From: Neoarius graeffei
Taxonomy: Eukaryota; Chordata; Actinopteri; Siluriformes; Ariidae
Length of the DNA: 64,000 nt
NCBI RefSeq assembly: GCF_027579695.1
Contig: NC_083590.1
Location: 16,726,656-16,790,655, forward strand
Direction of reading: 5' to 3'
The notes beneath the pieces are model-generated. The model saw only the letters and a list, made by a program, of their open reading frames with translations. It made no database searches and was not told the DNA's origin. Below are positions 1 to 12,314 of the stretch, in pieces (position 1 is the stretch's first letter; each line of letters begins with the position of its first letter). The translations under genes and the position numbers were made by a program.

Positions 1-2740
1 GATCTACTTGTAGATGTGAATGCTGCTCTGAAGACAATCTCCACAAGAACCATCACTGAGACCAACAAGCTGATACACAGTACAGCAACAGTAATCATGG
101 AGATGATTACTGGGACATAACAAACAGTATCCACCATGGAAGAGACGATTAGAGGCCAAGATAAAGGCAGCACGGAGAGAAGTTAGCCAGCTAGCTGAAC
201 TACAGAAAGGGAACATGGTGAATGTCCATACCAGAGGCACTCGAAACTGCCAAACAGCGACTAACAGATACACCAAGGAGGGAGAGGCCAGAAGAATAAA
301 CAAGCTGTTCTCTACTGAACCAGCCAAGGTGTACTATCAGTGGCAGGGGAACAACAACTGGTCAGACCCACCAAGAGCTGAGGTGGAAAAATACTGGAAA
401 GACATATGGGAAAGAAAGGCATCACATAACACCGATGGTTAGTGGACCTAAGAGCTGACCACAGCAACCTCCCAGAACAAGAACCAGTAACCATCTCAAT
501 GGCAGACGTCCAAGAAAGAGTGTCAAAGATGAAGAGCTGGACAGCACCAGGCCCCGATATGATCCATACGTACTGGCTGAAGAAGCTAACTGCACTCCAT
601 GAACGCCTAGCAGCACAGATGAACCAGCTGCTGAGGGATGGAACCCACCCAGAATGGCTAACCCAAGGCAGGACAGTCCTAATCATGAAGGACCCCCAGA
701 AGGGACCCAGCCCATCCAACTACCGGCCAATTACCTGTCTCTGCACAACATGGAAGGCCCTGTCAGGAATCATTGCGGCAAAAATGAGTAAGCATGTGGC
801 TCAATACATGAGCGAGGCACAGAAAGGGAATGGCAGTAACACCAGAGGAGCCAAGCACTGGTCGATAGAACAGTCGCCCGAGACTGTAAGAAGAGACAGA
901 CCAACCTGTGCACTGCCTGGATTGACTACAAGAAAGCCTACGACTCAATGCCACACACATGGATACTGGAATGTCTGGAACTGTATAAGATCAACAGGAA
1001 CCTAAGGACCTTCATCCAGAACTCAATGGAAATGTGGAAGACAACCCTAGAGGCCAACTCAAAACCCATTGCCCAAGTCAACATCAAATGCGGCATATAC
1101 CAAGGAGATGCGCTATCACCACTGCTGTTCTGCATAGGCCTGAACCCCCTCAGTCGGATCATCACGAAGAGCGGCTATGGGTACCGATTCCGTAGTGGGG
1201 CAACAATCAGCCACCTGCTCTACATGGATGACATCAAGCTGTATTCCAGGAACGAGCGAGAAATAGACTCGCTGATCCACACCACCCGGATCTACAGCGA
1301 TGACATAGGGATGTCATTCGGATTGGACAAGTGTGGCCGGATGGTCTCAAAGAGAGGCAAGATGATCCGGACTGAGGGGATTGACCTACCAGAGGGCAAC
1401 ATAGACATACCAAGACAGCTACAAGTACCTTGGCATCCCACAGGCTAATGGAAACCATGAAGAAGCCACAAGGAAGTCAACCACAGCCAAATACCTCCAG
1501 AGAGTAAGGCAGGTCCTGAAAAGTCAGCTGAATGGTAACAACACGGTCCGAGCCATCAACATGTACGCACTACCAGTCATCAGATACCCCGCTGGTATCA
1601 TAAACTGGCCAAAGGAGGAGATAGAAGCCACAGATATCAAGACAAGAAAGCTCCTCACCATGCATGGAGGGTTCCACCCCAAGTCCAGCACCCTGAGACT
1701 ATACACTAAGCGGAAAGAGGGAGGCCGAGGGCTAGTGAGCATCAAGACCATGGTCCAGGATGAAACATCGAAAATCCGAGAATACATCAGAAAGATGGCC
1801 CCAAAGGATGAACTGCTAAGTGAATGTCTCAGGCAGCAGAACCCTGATGAGAGTGCAGAGGAGGAGGAGGAACAGACAACCTGGAGAGACAAACCCCTAC
1901 ATGACATGTACCACCGTCAGATAGAGGAAGTGGCTGATATCAAGAAATCCTACCAGTGGCTGGATAATGCAGGACTGACAGACAGCACAGAGGCACTAAT
2001 CATGGCAGCACAAGAACAGGCCATAAGCACAAGAGCCATAGAGGCCAGGATCTACCAGAGTAGATCAGACCCAAGATGCAGACTGTGCAAAGAAGCCCCT
2101 GAAACAGTCCAGCACATAGTAGCAGGATGTAAGATGCTAGCTGGATCAGCGTACATGGAGAGGCACAACCAAGTGGCTGGGATAGTATACAGGAACATCT
2201 GCAACCAGTATGGAATAGAAGTACCCAAGTCCCAATGGGCCATACCACAGAAGGTGGCTGAGAACAACAGGGCCAAGGTTCTGTGGGACTTCAGCTTCCA
2301 GACTGACAAACAGATCCTGGCTAACCAACCGGACATAGTGGTGGTGGACAAAGAGCAGAAGAGGGTGGTGGTGATAGATGTGGCGATCCCAGCTGACACC
2401 AACATCAGGAAGAAGGAACATGAGAAACTTGAGAAGTATCAAGGGTTGAAAGAGCAGCTGGAATGGATGTGGAAGGTCAAGGGTTGCGTGGTCCCCGTGG
2501 TAGTGGGGGCACTTGGGGCAGTAACCCCCAAACTGGGAGAGTGGCTCCAGCAAATCCCAGGAACAACATCTGAAGCCTCAGTCCAGAAGAGCGCAGTCCT
2601 AGGAACATCGAAGATACTGCGCAGAACCCTCAAACTCCCAGGCCTCTGGTAGAGGACCCGAGCTTGAGGATGACATGGATACCACCCCCCCGCCGGGGGT
2701 GAGAAGGAGATTTTTTTTTTTTTGGATGGATGGATAAGAA
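1..2740 (+). mobile_element. R4/Dong-type (Rex6-like) LINE, 5' end outside window
   Basis: A non-LTR retrotransposon of the class that carries a C-terminal restriction-like endonuclease instead of an AP endonuclease. The order seen is reverse transcriptase, a CCHC-type finger and a PD...D endonuclease core, then a short 3' UTR ending in a T-run and GGAT repeats near 2720-2740. The left end lies outside the window. The simple-repeat tail and the domain order fit the R4/Dong clade known in fish as Rex6; I cannot exclude a related clade with the same endonuclease. Confidence 0.75.
215..2652 (+). pseudogene. R4/Dong LINE polyprotein, frameshifted
   Basis: Reverse transcriptase and endonuclease of the LINE, which would nick target DNA and copy the element RNA in place. 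It is read in several frames: 215-442, then 442 to about 890, then 948-1448, then 1561-2652, so at least three frame changes break it. RT motifs are visible: APGPD and YRPIT in the second piece, DYKKAYDSMPH and GIYQGDALSPLLF in the third, and the active site as YMDD (LLYMDDIKLYSR). The last piece (363 aa) holds a finger, CRLCKEAPETVQHIVAGC, followed by PDIVVVDKEQKRVVVIDVAIP, the PD-(D/E)XK-like endonuclease core. The C-terminus near 2652 looks natural. Bases 1-214 continue the N-terminal part in broken frames. Confidence 0.8.
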
Positions 2741-3089
2741 ATCGCAATGCTGTTTGCTTTTTCTTTCAGTACTTTTTTATTACAAAAGCAGACACATTTA
2801 ATAAAATATGACAGTTAAATCAACTGAAACTTGTACAAAAACTTTAAGTTAGCATTTTAAATGCTGACTGCAACATTTGCAAAACTTTTACAAAGGTATT
2901 TCAAATGTCCGACACATGGACTTTTTGTAGTTCTAAATCGACCGTTAGGCCTAGTTTGGATGAAATTACACTATTAAAATGATCACTGAATGATTTGTTT
3001 TTCTGAATCTTTACTATTTTGTTGTTCGCTAGAATACCATTTTGCGATTTCACACTTAAGCAAATGTTTGAAAACTCCGGATCTCCTTC

Positions 3090-3560
3090 CTTCATGGTGG
3101 CTGCCATTTTTTTGTGCCGCACGGCGCATGCGCAGAGCTGATTCAATTCTATATTCTGCGCGGAATGCATGGCTTTCCACAAGCGCCGACTGCCGGACAT
3201 ACAGCCGGCTACTTTAATGACTATTATTTTTGAAGCCTACAGGCTCTAAATATTAATTTTCGATTTTAATAAAATTAAATGTTTATCTAACGGACTGACA
3301 ATAATGTCAAACTGAACCGCACTCATTTAAGTTGTGATTTGCGCTGTTTGTACTGATAATAACCACAAATTCCCCGCCGACTTCGTTGATCAAGGGAGAG
3401 TAACTCATCCGCGGCCCCGACATGCGGTGTGCGCATGCGCACTCGGCGGAGGCAGTAGTGTGTCGGAGGCGACATCGGAGGGAACAGAAGCAGAGATGAT
3501 GCTTATTTTGTCTCCGGTAAACCAGTCTTCTCTCGTTCAATTACGTGCTGGCATCAAAAG
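3090..3560. promoter_or_regulatory. CpG-rich promoter-like block with two NRF1 palindromes
   Basis: Bases 3090-3200 and 3400-3500 are GC/CpG-rich within AT-rich surroundings. The NRF1 consensus palindrome GCGCATGCGC occurs exactly at 3124-3133 and 3431-3440. A YY1-like site (GGCTGCCATTTT, YY1 on the minus strand) lies near 3098-3110. A GTAAAC donor-like sequence near 3519 could end a first exon, but I find no coding sequence that follows. It could be a host promoter or a promoter left by a transposon. Confidence 0.4.
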
Positions 3561-4230
3561 ACACCGTTGGTTGTAAATGAACCCAAACTGAGTGGTTGGA
3601 GTGTATTTTCATACACAAATGGAGAAATGTTCGCTGAGTGTTTAATTGTGTAGCCCCACTGCAGACTGTTGTCGTTGTTAATTCATAGCATGCTCAGTTG
3701 CGTGAATGTGTCATGCACCGAAAATAAGAGATTTACAAGCCAGGAACGCCTCATGATGCAATACGCAAGAAAAGAAAGAAGATTTGCTGCCATTTTACTT
3801 TGTATTTGAGTAAAGTGAATAAATAAATGGTCTGTGGAAAATACATTTAATCCTGGGAACTGCGTGCACAGGAGTTTATTTTGTGTTTAAACCCCCCCCC
3901 CCCCCCCCAGCTGGCTACTTATTTGTCATGGCTGGCTAGTATGAGCCTTAGTGGAAAGCCCTGGGAATGTGTAAATGTCAAGTTCGATTTTAGATTTAGG
4001 AACCTGAAAAAAATGTCGAAAAACTGGCATTAAAAAAAAAATTTCAACCGCACAAACGGCACTCACCCGGCCGGTGGACCGGAAACAGAACATTTTTTAA
4101 TAATGGCCTGAGAATATATACAGGCGAGGGATGCATAAGGACATTTTCTGTATAATGAACAGAGACCTTTTTCCTCCTCTTTCCGAGTGCCATGGTGGGG
4201 GCCCTCAGCCAATAGGTGGGAGAGGCTTTT
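3561..4230. other. Intergenic, no gene seen
   Basis: AT-rich sequence with a C-homopolymer at 3892-3909. I see no ORF with family resemblance and no clear element ends apart from the fold-back unit that starts at 4231. Bases 2741-3089 are likewise AT-rich with no recognisable feature. Confidence 0.5.
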
Positions 4231-4670
4231 ATGGGGCACCGTTTGTAAAGCATGTCCGTGCTGAAAATTTCAGAAACATTTTGTCACATTTAGCTTAAAA
4301 CAGTGCTTTAAAAACGGTGTGAATTTTTCAGACTCCCGTTTTTGCACATTTATAATAGATTTAACATTTAGATTTAGATTTAACATTTAGATTTAACATT
4401 TACTTTTAACATTTAGATTTAATTTTTATATTTATATTTAAATTTAACATATATATTTACATTTAGGTTTAACATTTAACATTTATTTGTAACATTTAAC
4501 ATTTAGATATAACTATTTAAAATATCTCTAAGATGACAAATATTGTCATAAATGTGCAAAAATGGGAGTCTGAAAAATTCACACCGTTTTTAAAGCACTG
4601 TTTTAAGCTAAATGTGACAAAATGTTGCTGAAATTTTCAGCACGGACATGCTTTACAAACGGCGCCCCAT
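4231..4670. repeat. Fold-back element, 122-nt inverted arms around an ATTTAGATTTAAC-like tandem array
   Basis: Bases 4231-4352 and 4549-4670 are reverse complements with few mismatches. Both ends read ATGGGGC/GCCCCAT followed by sequence containing CATGTCCGTGCTGAAA. The 196-nt loop (4353-4548) is a degenerate tandem array of units such as AACATTTAGATTT. This is the geometry of a fold-back DNA transposon. No coding sequence and no clear target-site duplication were seen. Confidence 0.7.
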
Positions 4671-5527
4671 AGGCTTTCCCCCGCAGCTGGACGTTTTATC
4701 TAGCTTAGCTCAGGGTCATCTATTAGAGACCCCAGCCTTGGAATCACATTTTTTTCTTTTTTTTCTTTATCTTTTACTTATGTTCGGTGTTCATGTTTGT
4801 TCAGGGAGTGGATCTGTTCAGTCTCATTTTGTTTATTCTGTTGGTACACTTCGAAGTAAATACACATGGCTAGTGACAAAGTAAAATTAATCTCGTTTAA
4901 TGTCAATGGGCTGTTGAATCCAATTAAACGTAGTAAAATCCTATCTAAAGTGAGGACAGAACAAGCCCATGTAGTTTATTTACAGGAGACCCACTTGATG
5001 GATAAGGAGCATGTAAAATAAAAAAAAATGGGCTTCACTAATCTGTTTTTTTCTTCATACAAATCAGGATATAGGAGAGGAGTTGCTACCCTCATTTCAA
5101 ACAAGCTAAATTTTGAAAAAGTATTCGAAATGGGTGATGATGAGGGCAGATTTATTTTAGTAAGGGGTAAGATAGATGGGAATCCAATTACCCTATTGAA
5201 CGTCTATGCACCCCCAGGGAGTGACATCAGTTTCTTCCAAAAAATCACTAATATTACGGTAACGGAAACAGAAGGCCTTTTGGTCTGTGGAGGGGATTTA
5301 AATATACATCTACAGCCAAAGTTAGACTCGTCTAGTAGAAAAACCCATGATATGAAGTCCCTATATAAGAAGGTAAATATACTTTTTGAGGAGGTGGGCT
5401 TAATTGACATATGGCGAGACTTTTTCCCCTCACAGAAGGGATTACACTCACTATTCTGCCCCTCACTCTCTCTACACAAGAATAGATTATTTCATAACAT
5501 TTGGGAAGGATAAAGATAAAATACATA

Positions 5528-7137
5528 CAGTGGTGCTTGAAAGTTTGTGAACCCTTTAGAATTTTCTATATTTCTGCATAAATATGACCGAAAACATCAT
5601 CAGATTTTCACACAAGTCCTAAAAGTAGAGAAAGAGAACCCAGTTAAACAAATGAGACAGAAATATTATACTTGGTCATTTATTTAGTGAGGAAAATGAT
5701 CCAATATTACATATCTGTGAGTGGCAAAAGTATGTGAACCTTTGCTTTCAGTATCTGGTGTGACCCCCTTGTGCAGCGATAACTGCAACTAAATGTTTGC
5801 GGTAACTGTTGATCAGTCCTGCACACCGGCTTGGAGGAATTTTAGCCCATTCCTCCATACAGAACAGCTTCAACTCTGGGATGTTGGTGGGTTTCCTCAC
5901 ATGAACTACTCACTTCAGGTCCTTCCACAACATTTCCATTGGATTAAAGTCAGGACTTTGACTTGGCCATTCCAAAACATTAACTTTATTCTTCTTTAAC
6001 CATTCTTTGGTAGAACGACTTGTGTGCTTAGGGCGATTGTCTTGCTGCATGGCCCACCTTCTCTTGAGATTCAGTTCATGGACAGATGTCCTGACATTTT
6101 CCTTTAGATTTCGCTGGTATAATTCAGAATTCATTGTTCCATCAATGATGGCAAGCCATCCTGGCCCAGATGCAGCAAAACAGGCCCAAACCATGATACT
6201 ACCACCACCATGTTTCACAGATGGGATAAGGTTCTTATGCTGGAATGCAGTGTTTTCCTTTCTCCAAACATAACGCTTCTCATTTAAACCAAAAAGTTCT
6301 ATTTTGGTCTCATCCGTCCACAAAACATTTGTCCAATAGCCTTCTGGCTTGTCCACATGATCTTTAGCAGACTGTAGACAAGCAGCAATGTTCTTTTTGG
6401 AGAGCAGTGGCTTTCTCCTTGCAGCCCTGCCATGCACACCATTGTTGTTCAGTGTTTTCCTGATGGTGGACTCATGAACATTAACATTAGCCAATGTGAG
6501 AGAGACCTTCAGTTGCTTAGAAGTTACCCTGGGGTCCTTTGTGACCTCGCTGACTATTACACGCCTTGCTCTTGGAGTGATCTTTGTTGGTCGCCCACTC
6601 CTGGGGAGGGTAACAATGGTCTTGAGTTTCCTCCATTTGTACACAGTCTGTCTGACTGTGGATTGGTGGAGTCCAAACTCTTTAGAGATGGTTTTGTAAT
6701 GTTTTCCAGCCTGATGAGCATCAGCAACACTTTTTCTGAGGTCCTCAGAAATCTCCTTTGTTCGTGCCATGATACACTTTCACAAACATGTGTTGTGAAG
6801 ATCAGACTTTGTTAGATCCCTGTTCTTTAAATAAAACAGGGTGCCCACTCACACCTGATTGTCATCCCATTGATTGAAAACACCTGACTCTAATTTCACC
6901 TTCAAATTAACTGCTAATCCTAGAGGTTCACATACTTTTGCCACTCACAGATATGTAATATTGGATCATTTTCCTCAATAAATAAATGACCAAGTATAAT
7001 ATTTTTGTCTCATTTGTTTAACTGGGTTCTCTTTATCTACTTTTAGGACTTGTGTGAAAATCCGATGATGTTTTAGGTCATATTCATGCAGAAATATAGA
7101 AAATTCTAAAGGGTTCACAAACTTTCAAGCACCACTG
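5528..7137 (-). mobile_element. Tc1-like DNA transposon, complete ends, TA target duplication
   Basis: A 1,610-bp unit bounded by CAGTGGTGCTTGAAAGTT and its reverse complement, with TA at 5526-5527 and 7138-7139. The terminal inverted repeats extend for roughly 200 bp, and inner copies of the ends (such as GTTCACATACTTTTGCCACT at the right) suggest the IR/DR arrangement. It sits inside the L1 endonuclease region. Its ends are well matched and its transposase has only one stop, so it is fairly young. Confidence 0.93.
5748..6770 (-). pseudogene. Tc1 transposase, one in-frame stop
   Basis: Cut-and-paste transposase of the Tc1 family. ATG at 6770 gives MARTKEISEDLRKSVADAHQ, a paired-like helix-turn-helix region. 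GRPTK follows near residue 60 as the AT-hook-like linker, and then the DDE domain: WTDETK, QQDNRPKH and FNPMEMLW. The second Asp and the Glu are separated by 34 residues, the DD34E spacing typical of Tc1. The open frame ends in a TGA after 286 codons (5910). The same frame then continues without further break to a natural end, GGHTRY, with stop at 5748-5750. The full product would be about 340 aa, the usual family length. This copy therefore lacks its last ~54 residues. Confidence 0.92.
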
Positions 7138-9981
7138 TACTTGTGGAATCGGGACAATAAATCTAAGTGACCATGCACCAATATACTTATCCATTGATCT
7201 TAACCTGCGGTCAAAAAATAATACATGGAAATTGAACTCAAGCCTGCTGAATGATCCGTCATTTAAGACACAAATTAAATCCGAAATTAGTCTCTTCTTA
7301 GAGTTCAATGATACTGGAGAGGTCTCACCTCCCATGTTATGGGATACTTTGAAGGCTGTTCTCAGAGGGAAAATTATAGCAATATCTTTATTTGAGAAAA
7401 AAAAGGAATAAAAAATTAGAGGACTTAAAAAACAAGCTAAAGGAATTAGAAGGAAAGCATAAATTGGATTTGGCACAGGATACATTAAGAGAAATTAGAA
7501 ATATCAGGAATGAAATTAATAGTCTGGCCACACAAGTAATCAAGAAAAACTTAATGTTAGTGAAACAGAGACACTACGAAAGTGGCTCTAAATCTATGAA
7601 AGTATTGGCATGGAAACTGAAAATACAATTCATAAAACTAGGGATCCAAGAACAAAAGTGATAAAAAATAAACTAAATGAAATTCAGGAAGCTTTTGAAG
7701 TGTTTTATAAAACCCTATATTCTGAAGTCCCTGGTAGGAGTGTAACCCAAATTGACAGCTTCCTGAATCCCCTAGATTTACCCACCCTAGATGAAGAACA
7801 AAATGAACTAATGACTGCGGATATAACTGAAGAAGAATTAAAAGTTGCAATTAGTAGGCTTAAATTAAGCAAGTCACCAGGATCTGATGGTTACACGGCA
7901 GAGTGGTACAAGGAATTTAAAAAAGAACTAATACCTGTTTTACTTCCCGCACTGAATTGGGTTTTTAAAAAAGCACAAACGCCACCCAGCTGGAAGGAGG
8001 CAATAATTTCAGCCATACCAAAAGAAGGCAAGGATAAAATGGAGTGTGGATCTTTTAGGCCAATTTCTGTTCTTAATATAGACTATAAACTATTTACCTC
8101 TATCATGGCCAAACGATTAGAAGAGTTCCTACCAACATTGATACATAATGATCAAACAGGTTTCATATGTCAACGCCAAACACAAGACAATATATGAAAG
8201 ACACTACATATTATAGATCATATACAAAAAAATTAAATTAAAGCCATTGTGATAAGCGTAGATGTTGAAAAGGCCTTCAATTCAGTCAACTGGAACTTTC
8301 TCTACAGAGTCCTACATAGATTCGGCTTCCATGATACAATTATTAAAACCATACAGGCACTATATGGCAATCCTACTGATAGGATTAAAATCAATGGATA
8401 TTTATCAAATACTTTTACCCTAGAAAGGGGCACCAGCCAGGGTTGTGCATGGTCACCATTACTCTTTGCATTATATTTGGAGCCACTAGCTCAGTACATT
8501 AGACAAAATAAAGACATCAAGGGAATCACTATTAAAGGGACGGAATATAAATTGGCCTGCTATGCGGATGACATTTTGATCTACCTTGGGCACCCAGCGT
8601 ACTCGCTACCTAAATTGATGCAATCATTTGAGCAGTACGGTCAATTATCAGGGTACAAAATCAATATAAGTAAAACCCAGTGACTCTCATATAATTATAG
8701 CCCACCAGGAGAAATCAAAAGTAGTTACCCCTTAGCGTGGCAAACAGAGTCTTTTAAATACTTAGGCATCACCCTAGCAAAAGATCTTACAAAATTATCA
8801 GAACACAACCATCTATCTATACATAAAAAAATAAAGGATGACATAGCAAGATGGAACTTAATTCCTTTCTTCAGCCTCAGTTCAAGAATTGACTCTATTA
8901 AAATAAATATATTGCCAAGACTTTTATATTTATTTCAAACCCTGCAAATAGAGATTAATCAAAACCAATTTAACAAGTGGGACAAAATGCTATCTAGATA
9001 TATATGGCAAGGTAAAAGACCAAGGGTCCGTCTCAAAACTTTACAGCTAGCTAAACAAAAGGGAGGATGGGGCTTGCCTTATTTTAGATATTATTATTTG
9101 GCAGTGCAGATGAGAGTAGTGATATGCTGGTGCAACCCGTCATATACTGCTCAATGGAAAAACATTGATGAAAAAACACCCTCCATCCCCATACAGGCAA
9201 TCTTAGCTGATAACAACCTACAAACCCACATAAATAACATTGATAACCCATGGGTGAAATGGACTCTTAAAACATGGAAAACTATCATAAAGGAACATGA
9301 ACTTGAGAGCGGTATTACAACTCTTAAATGGTGTGCTTATGACTCAGAGTTTACACCTAATAAATTTGACTCTAGGTTCAAGGACTGGATAGCTAAGGGT
9401 ATAACAGCCTTGTGTAGTATAATGAAAGATGAAAAATTGCTCGGTTTTGAAACGCTTAAAAGGACACATTTATTAGAAAAACAAGACTTCTATCGATACC
9501 TGCAGCTGCGGCACTACGTTGATACGAAGATGAAAAATGTAATAAAAACAAACACGTTTAACTGAATTGTTTACAAAAGCCTATAATTCAGAAACTATTG
9601 ATAGAACTATTTCATGCTTGTATAAGCGACTGTCGAATTTGAAACCACATTCAACTTTATATATTAAAATAAAATGGGAGAAGGAAGGAGGCATAACTAT
9701 ATCTGAGGAAGAATGGACAACAATATGGAAGTATCAATGGATGTGTACCAGCTCACAGAAGTGGAGGGAATTTGGCTGGAAAAGCCTGATTAGGTACTTC
9801 ATTACGCCTTCTCAGAAGTCTCACTATGATAATAACTCCCCTGTCTGTTGGAGGAACTGCAGAAATCAATTACAAACCATTACCATGTTTTCTGGGACTG
9901 CCTGGTCATGAAGGACAATTGGAGAGAGATACACAATGCCCTACAGGATATCTTCAAATGTGAAATACCCCTTGAGAGTAA

Positions 9982-10790
9982 GGCCGAATCCCATTTCACC
10001 CCTTGGACGTACCCCTTAGCCCTTCCCCTCCATTTTGCGCGTTCACGTGAAGGGGTAGGGGTGTCCCAATCCCAGTTAATGCGGAGGGGTAGGGGAAGGC
10101 GTAGGGCTTCTGTACCCCTCCAAACGGAGATTTTCCTGGAGCTGACTCCGAACGAAGGGGTTTGAGTGATTTCCCACAATGCCATGCGGATTTCAGCGAG
10201 ATTTCATGCGGATTTCAGAAAGATGGCGGTTCCCGCGGCGAAAGATTGTCATAAATGTATTTTCTCCATTATTTACGTGTTTTAAGTTGTTATCCAGAGG
10301 AAACACGCCGCTTGATTCGCTTTCGAGCTGAGAATGAGCAGCGATTTCTGAAATCCAAGCTGCTGCTAAAAAGCTTTGGGAGTGAGTATTGTTTTCGGTT
10401 GCTTTACTGCGTACGTTTTGTTCTGTTATTCTCGCTTTTATTGTTTACATGAGTGTTCTGACACCTCATTCTGTCGGATGTGGTGCACGAAGCGCCAAAG
10501 ATATCCCATTCAGTGGTGTTAGTTAACAAATCACACCCTGCCAGCAGAGATTTCTGCCTCTGGCTCTGACTGTAGCGGCTGGTCGCAGCCAATGACGCGT
10601 CGCGTTTTGCTAACGTAAACGCTGACGGAGGTACGCGATGACGTATGCGATCGTTGAAGGGCTATCCCAATACGTAAGGGTTGAATTTCAAGCCCTATCC
10701 CTTGTAGCTCAGTTTCAAGGGGAAGGGCCAAGGGGAAGGCGGAGGGGAAGGCGGAGGGGTAGGGGTAGAAATTAGAATTGGGATTGGGCC
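9982..10790 (+). mobile_element. PIF/Harbinger-type non-autonomous element with Myb/SANT-like first exon
   Basis: An 809-bp unit with inverted ends GGCC(G/C)AATCCCA and a 3-bp target duplication TAA (9979-9981, 10791-10793), as in PIF/Harbinger. The inner ends are rich in ACCCCT/AGGGGT motifs. Inside, an AAGATGGCGG YY1 motif (about 10221) precedes a short reading frame, PEETRRLIRFRAENEQRFLKS (about 10293-10355), followed by a GTGAGT donor near 10383. That peptide resembles the Myb/SANT-like DNA-binding protein encoded by Harbinger elements. The rest of any gene is missing. Confidence 0.75.
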
Positions 10791-11298
10791 TAAGACTATG
10801 TTTTTCGGACACATACCTGAGGAATGGCCGAAAAGAGAGAAACATTTAATAAATATATTGCTGGTGGCCTGTAAAAAGAGTATTACCAGGAAATGGTTAT
10901 CACAGGAGAGCCCAACTTTAAATATATGGATGGACATTACAATGGACATTTATAAAATGGAGAAGATAGCAGCTTTCGTTAATCACAAATTGGAGAAATT
11001 CGCTTCACACTGGGAAAACTGGGTCAAATATGTCACGCCCCATAGGCCTGATTTTATTTTCACAAACCAGTGACCGTGCTGGATAAAAAGGATCACTCCC
11101 TACTTGTACATACGTTTTTGGGTTTTTTCTTCTTCTTCTTCTTTGTTTGTTTCTCTTTTCATTCTTCAGATACAAAACAAAAATGCTATTTTGGCATTTG
11201 GGGCAGACAACAGATGTAAGATGTATGAACATATGATGTACCGGATGTGAATGTCTGATTCTGAATGTCAATAGAAAATAAATTACAAAAAAAAAAAA

Positions 11299-12140
11299 AA
11301 TGCAGCAATGAAACGTTTCCCAAAGTGTCTATTTTATTCATCAGTCTTGGTGTCGTTCAATATTTTAGTGAATCAGATTGATGGCGTATCTCACTGCAAT
11401 ATCGTGCTGTTTGTTCATTAAACTCACACTGTTTAGTGGTGAACAGTGCAGCCTGTGTGAAAAGCCCCTGACACAGAGCTAACAGACCCCCACTGAAGCC
11501 TCTGCATCTATTAGTGTCTGTTAAGTGTTTGTGTACTCACTGTTTTAATGAGCAGAAAGACGAAAGCTCATTGGACAACAGGATTTAACGCATCATTTTG
11601 AGCCCCGCCCAGACACACGGTTTCATTGGGAGGGAATGGAGTGTGGGCGAGTGTGTTTTACACAGAAGAAAAAAAAACATATCAGCATGAGAGAGAGAGA
11701 ACTGTAATGAAGAATAGACGTTTTCTCTTCTGAAATTAAAATTCTTTCAAATACTTGGAAAAATTTACAAAATGTTTCTTCATAAATAACAGGGGATTTT
11801 AAAAAAATTATTTCACTACTTGTGTTTGTAAAAAAGTTTTTGAAGACTTTGACATTGTCTACGATTCTGACTCGGATGAAGATTAGACAATGTTTTATTA
11901 TTAAAGAAAACCAGGCAAACACATTCTGTCTAAAAAAAAAAAAAAAAAACAGTCTCACTTGTTCTTGTCAGTCCTGAATAAACCATTTAAACATTCACAC
12001 TCTGGGGTTTAAAAAGTGTGTGAACCTCTGAGCGAACGACTTCTCCAAGAGCTCATTAGAAAGCAAAGCAAAAACATCAAAGCAAATCTTATTGATGTTC
12101 ATAAACTGAGGCAGTGAAGTGTGTCATTGTGTCTCTGCAG
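11299..12140. other. Intergenic or NLR intron, no gene seen
   Basis: AT-rich, with a GAGCCCCGCCC box near 11601 and an A-run at 11931-11950. It lies just upstream of the LRR exon, so it is probably intronic to that NLR gene. I see no exon or element ends. Confidence 0.4.
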
Positions 12141-12314
12141 GTTGGAGTGTTGTGGTGTCTCACATGAAGGCTGTGCTGCTCTCGCTTCAGCTCTGAGATC
12201 AAATCCCTCACACCTGAGAGAACTGAATCTGATTGGGAATAAAATAGGAGACTCAGGAAAGAAGCTGCTCTCTGCTCTTAAGGATGATGAACATTACAAA
12301 CTACGGGATCTCTG
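12141..12314 (+). CDS. Leucine-rich repeat exon of a fish NLR-C receptor
   Basis: A single exon preceded by an acceptor (TGTCTCTGCAG, ending 12140) and followed by the donor GTAAAT at 12315. It is exactly 174 nt, the usual size of LRR exons in the expanded fish NLR-C (NLRP12/NLRC3-like) family, with phase 2 at its end. The translation contains GCAALASALRSNPSHLREL and LNLIGNKIGDSGKKLLSAL, the ribonuclease-inhibitor-type LRR pattern. The product would be part of the ligand-sensing C-terminal repeat of a cytosolic innate immune receptor. No NACHT, FISNA or further LRR exon is present nearby. The upstream DNA is filled by a LINE, so the gene is either interrupted by a very long intron or is a remnant. 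Confidence 0.8.

Larger units (their letters stand above)
4866..11073 (+). pseudogene. L1-type ORF2 (AP endonuclease + reverse transcriptase), broken
   Basis: Starts with ATG at 4866, giving MASDKVKLISFNVNGL, the N-terminus of an AP endonuclease; LQETHL and NVYAPPG follow. A TAA interrupts the frame just before 5028, and a frame change occurs near 5440. After the Tc1, NLSDHAPIY (endonuclease C-terminus) resumes at about 7160. The RT reads [14 protein letters not shown] and [10 protein letters not shown] in 7610-8197 and [28 protein letters not shown] and [10 protein letters not shown] (YADD active site) in 8249-8683. Stops occur near 8196, 8235 and 8683. Thumb and C-terminal regions occupy 8700-9911, and the last part is 10798-11073. 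The coding total without insertions is near 1,260 codons, close to a full L1 ORF2. Confidence 0.8.
4690..11298 (+). mobile_element. L1-clade LINE, lacks ORF1, split by two younger insertions
   Basis: ORF2 of an L1-type element with AP endonuclease, reverse transcriptase and C-terminal region, then a short 3' UTR and a poly(A) tail at 11285-11300. No ORF1 precedes it, so the copy is 5' truncated near 4690 or was replaced there by the fold-back repeat. A Tc1 (5528-7137) and a Harbinger MITE (9982-10790) lie inside. Removing them leaves about 4.2 kb. The LINE is therefore older than both insertions. Confidence 0.8.

Noticed and set aside
4044-4253. 69-aa minus-strand frame near the fold-back arm
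   Set aside because: No recognisable domain; part of the frame is the inverted arm itself.
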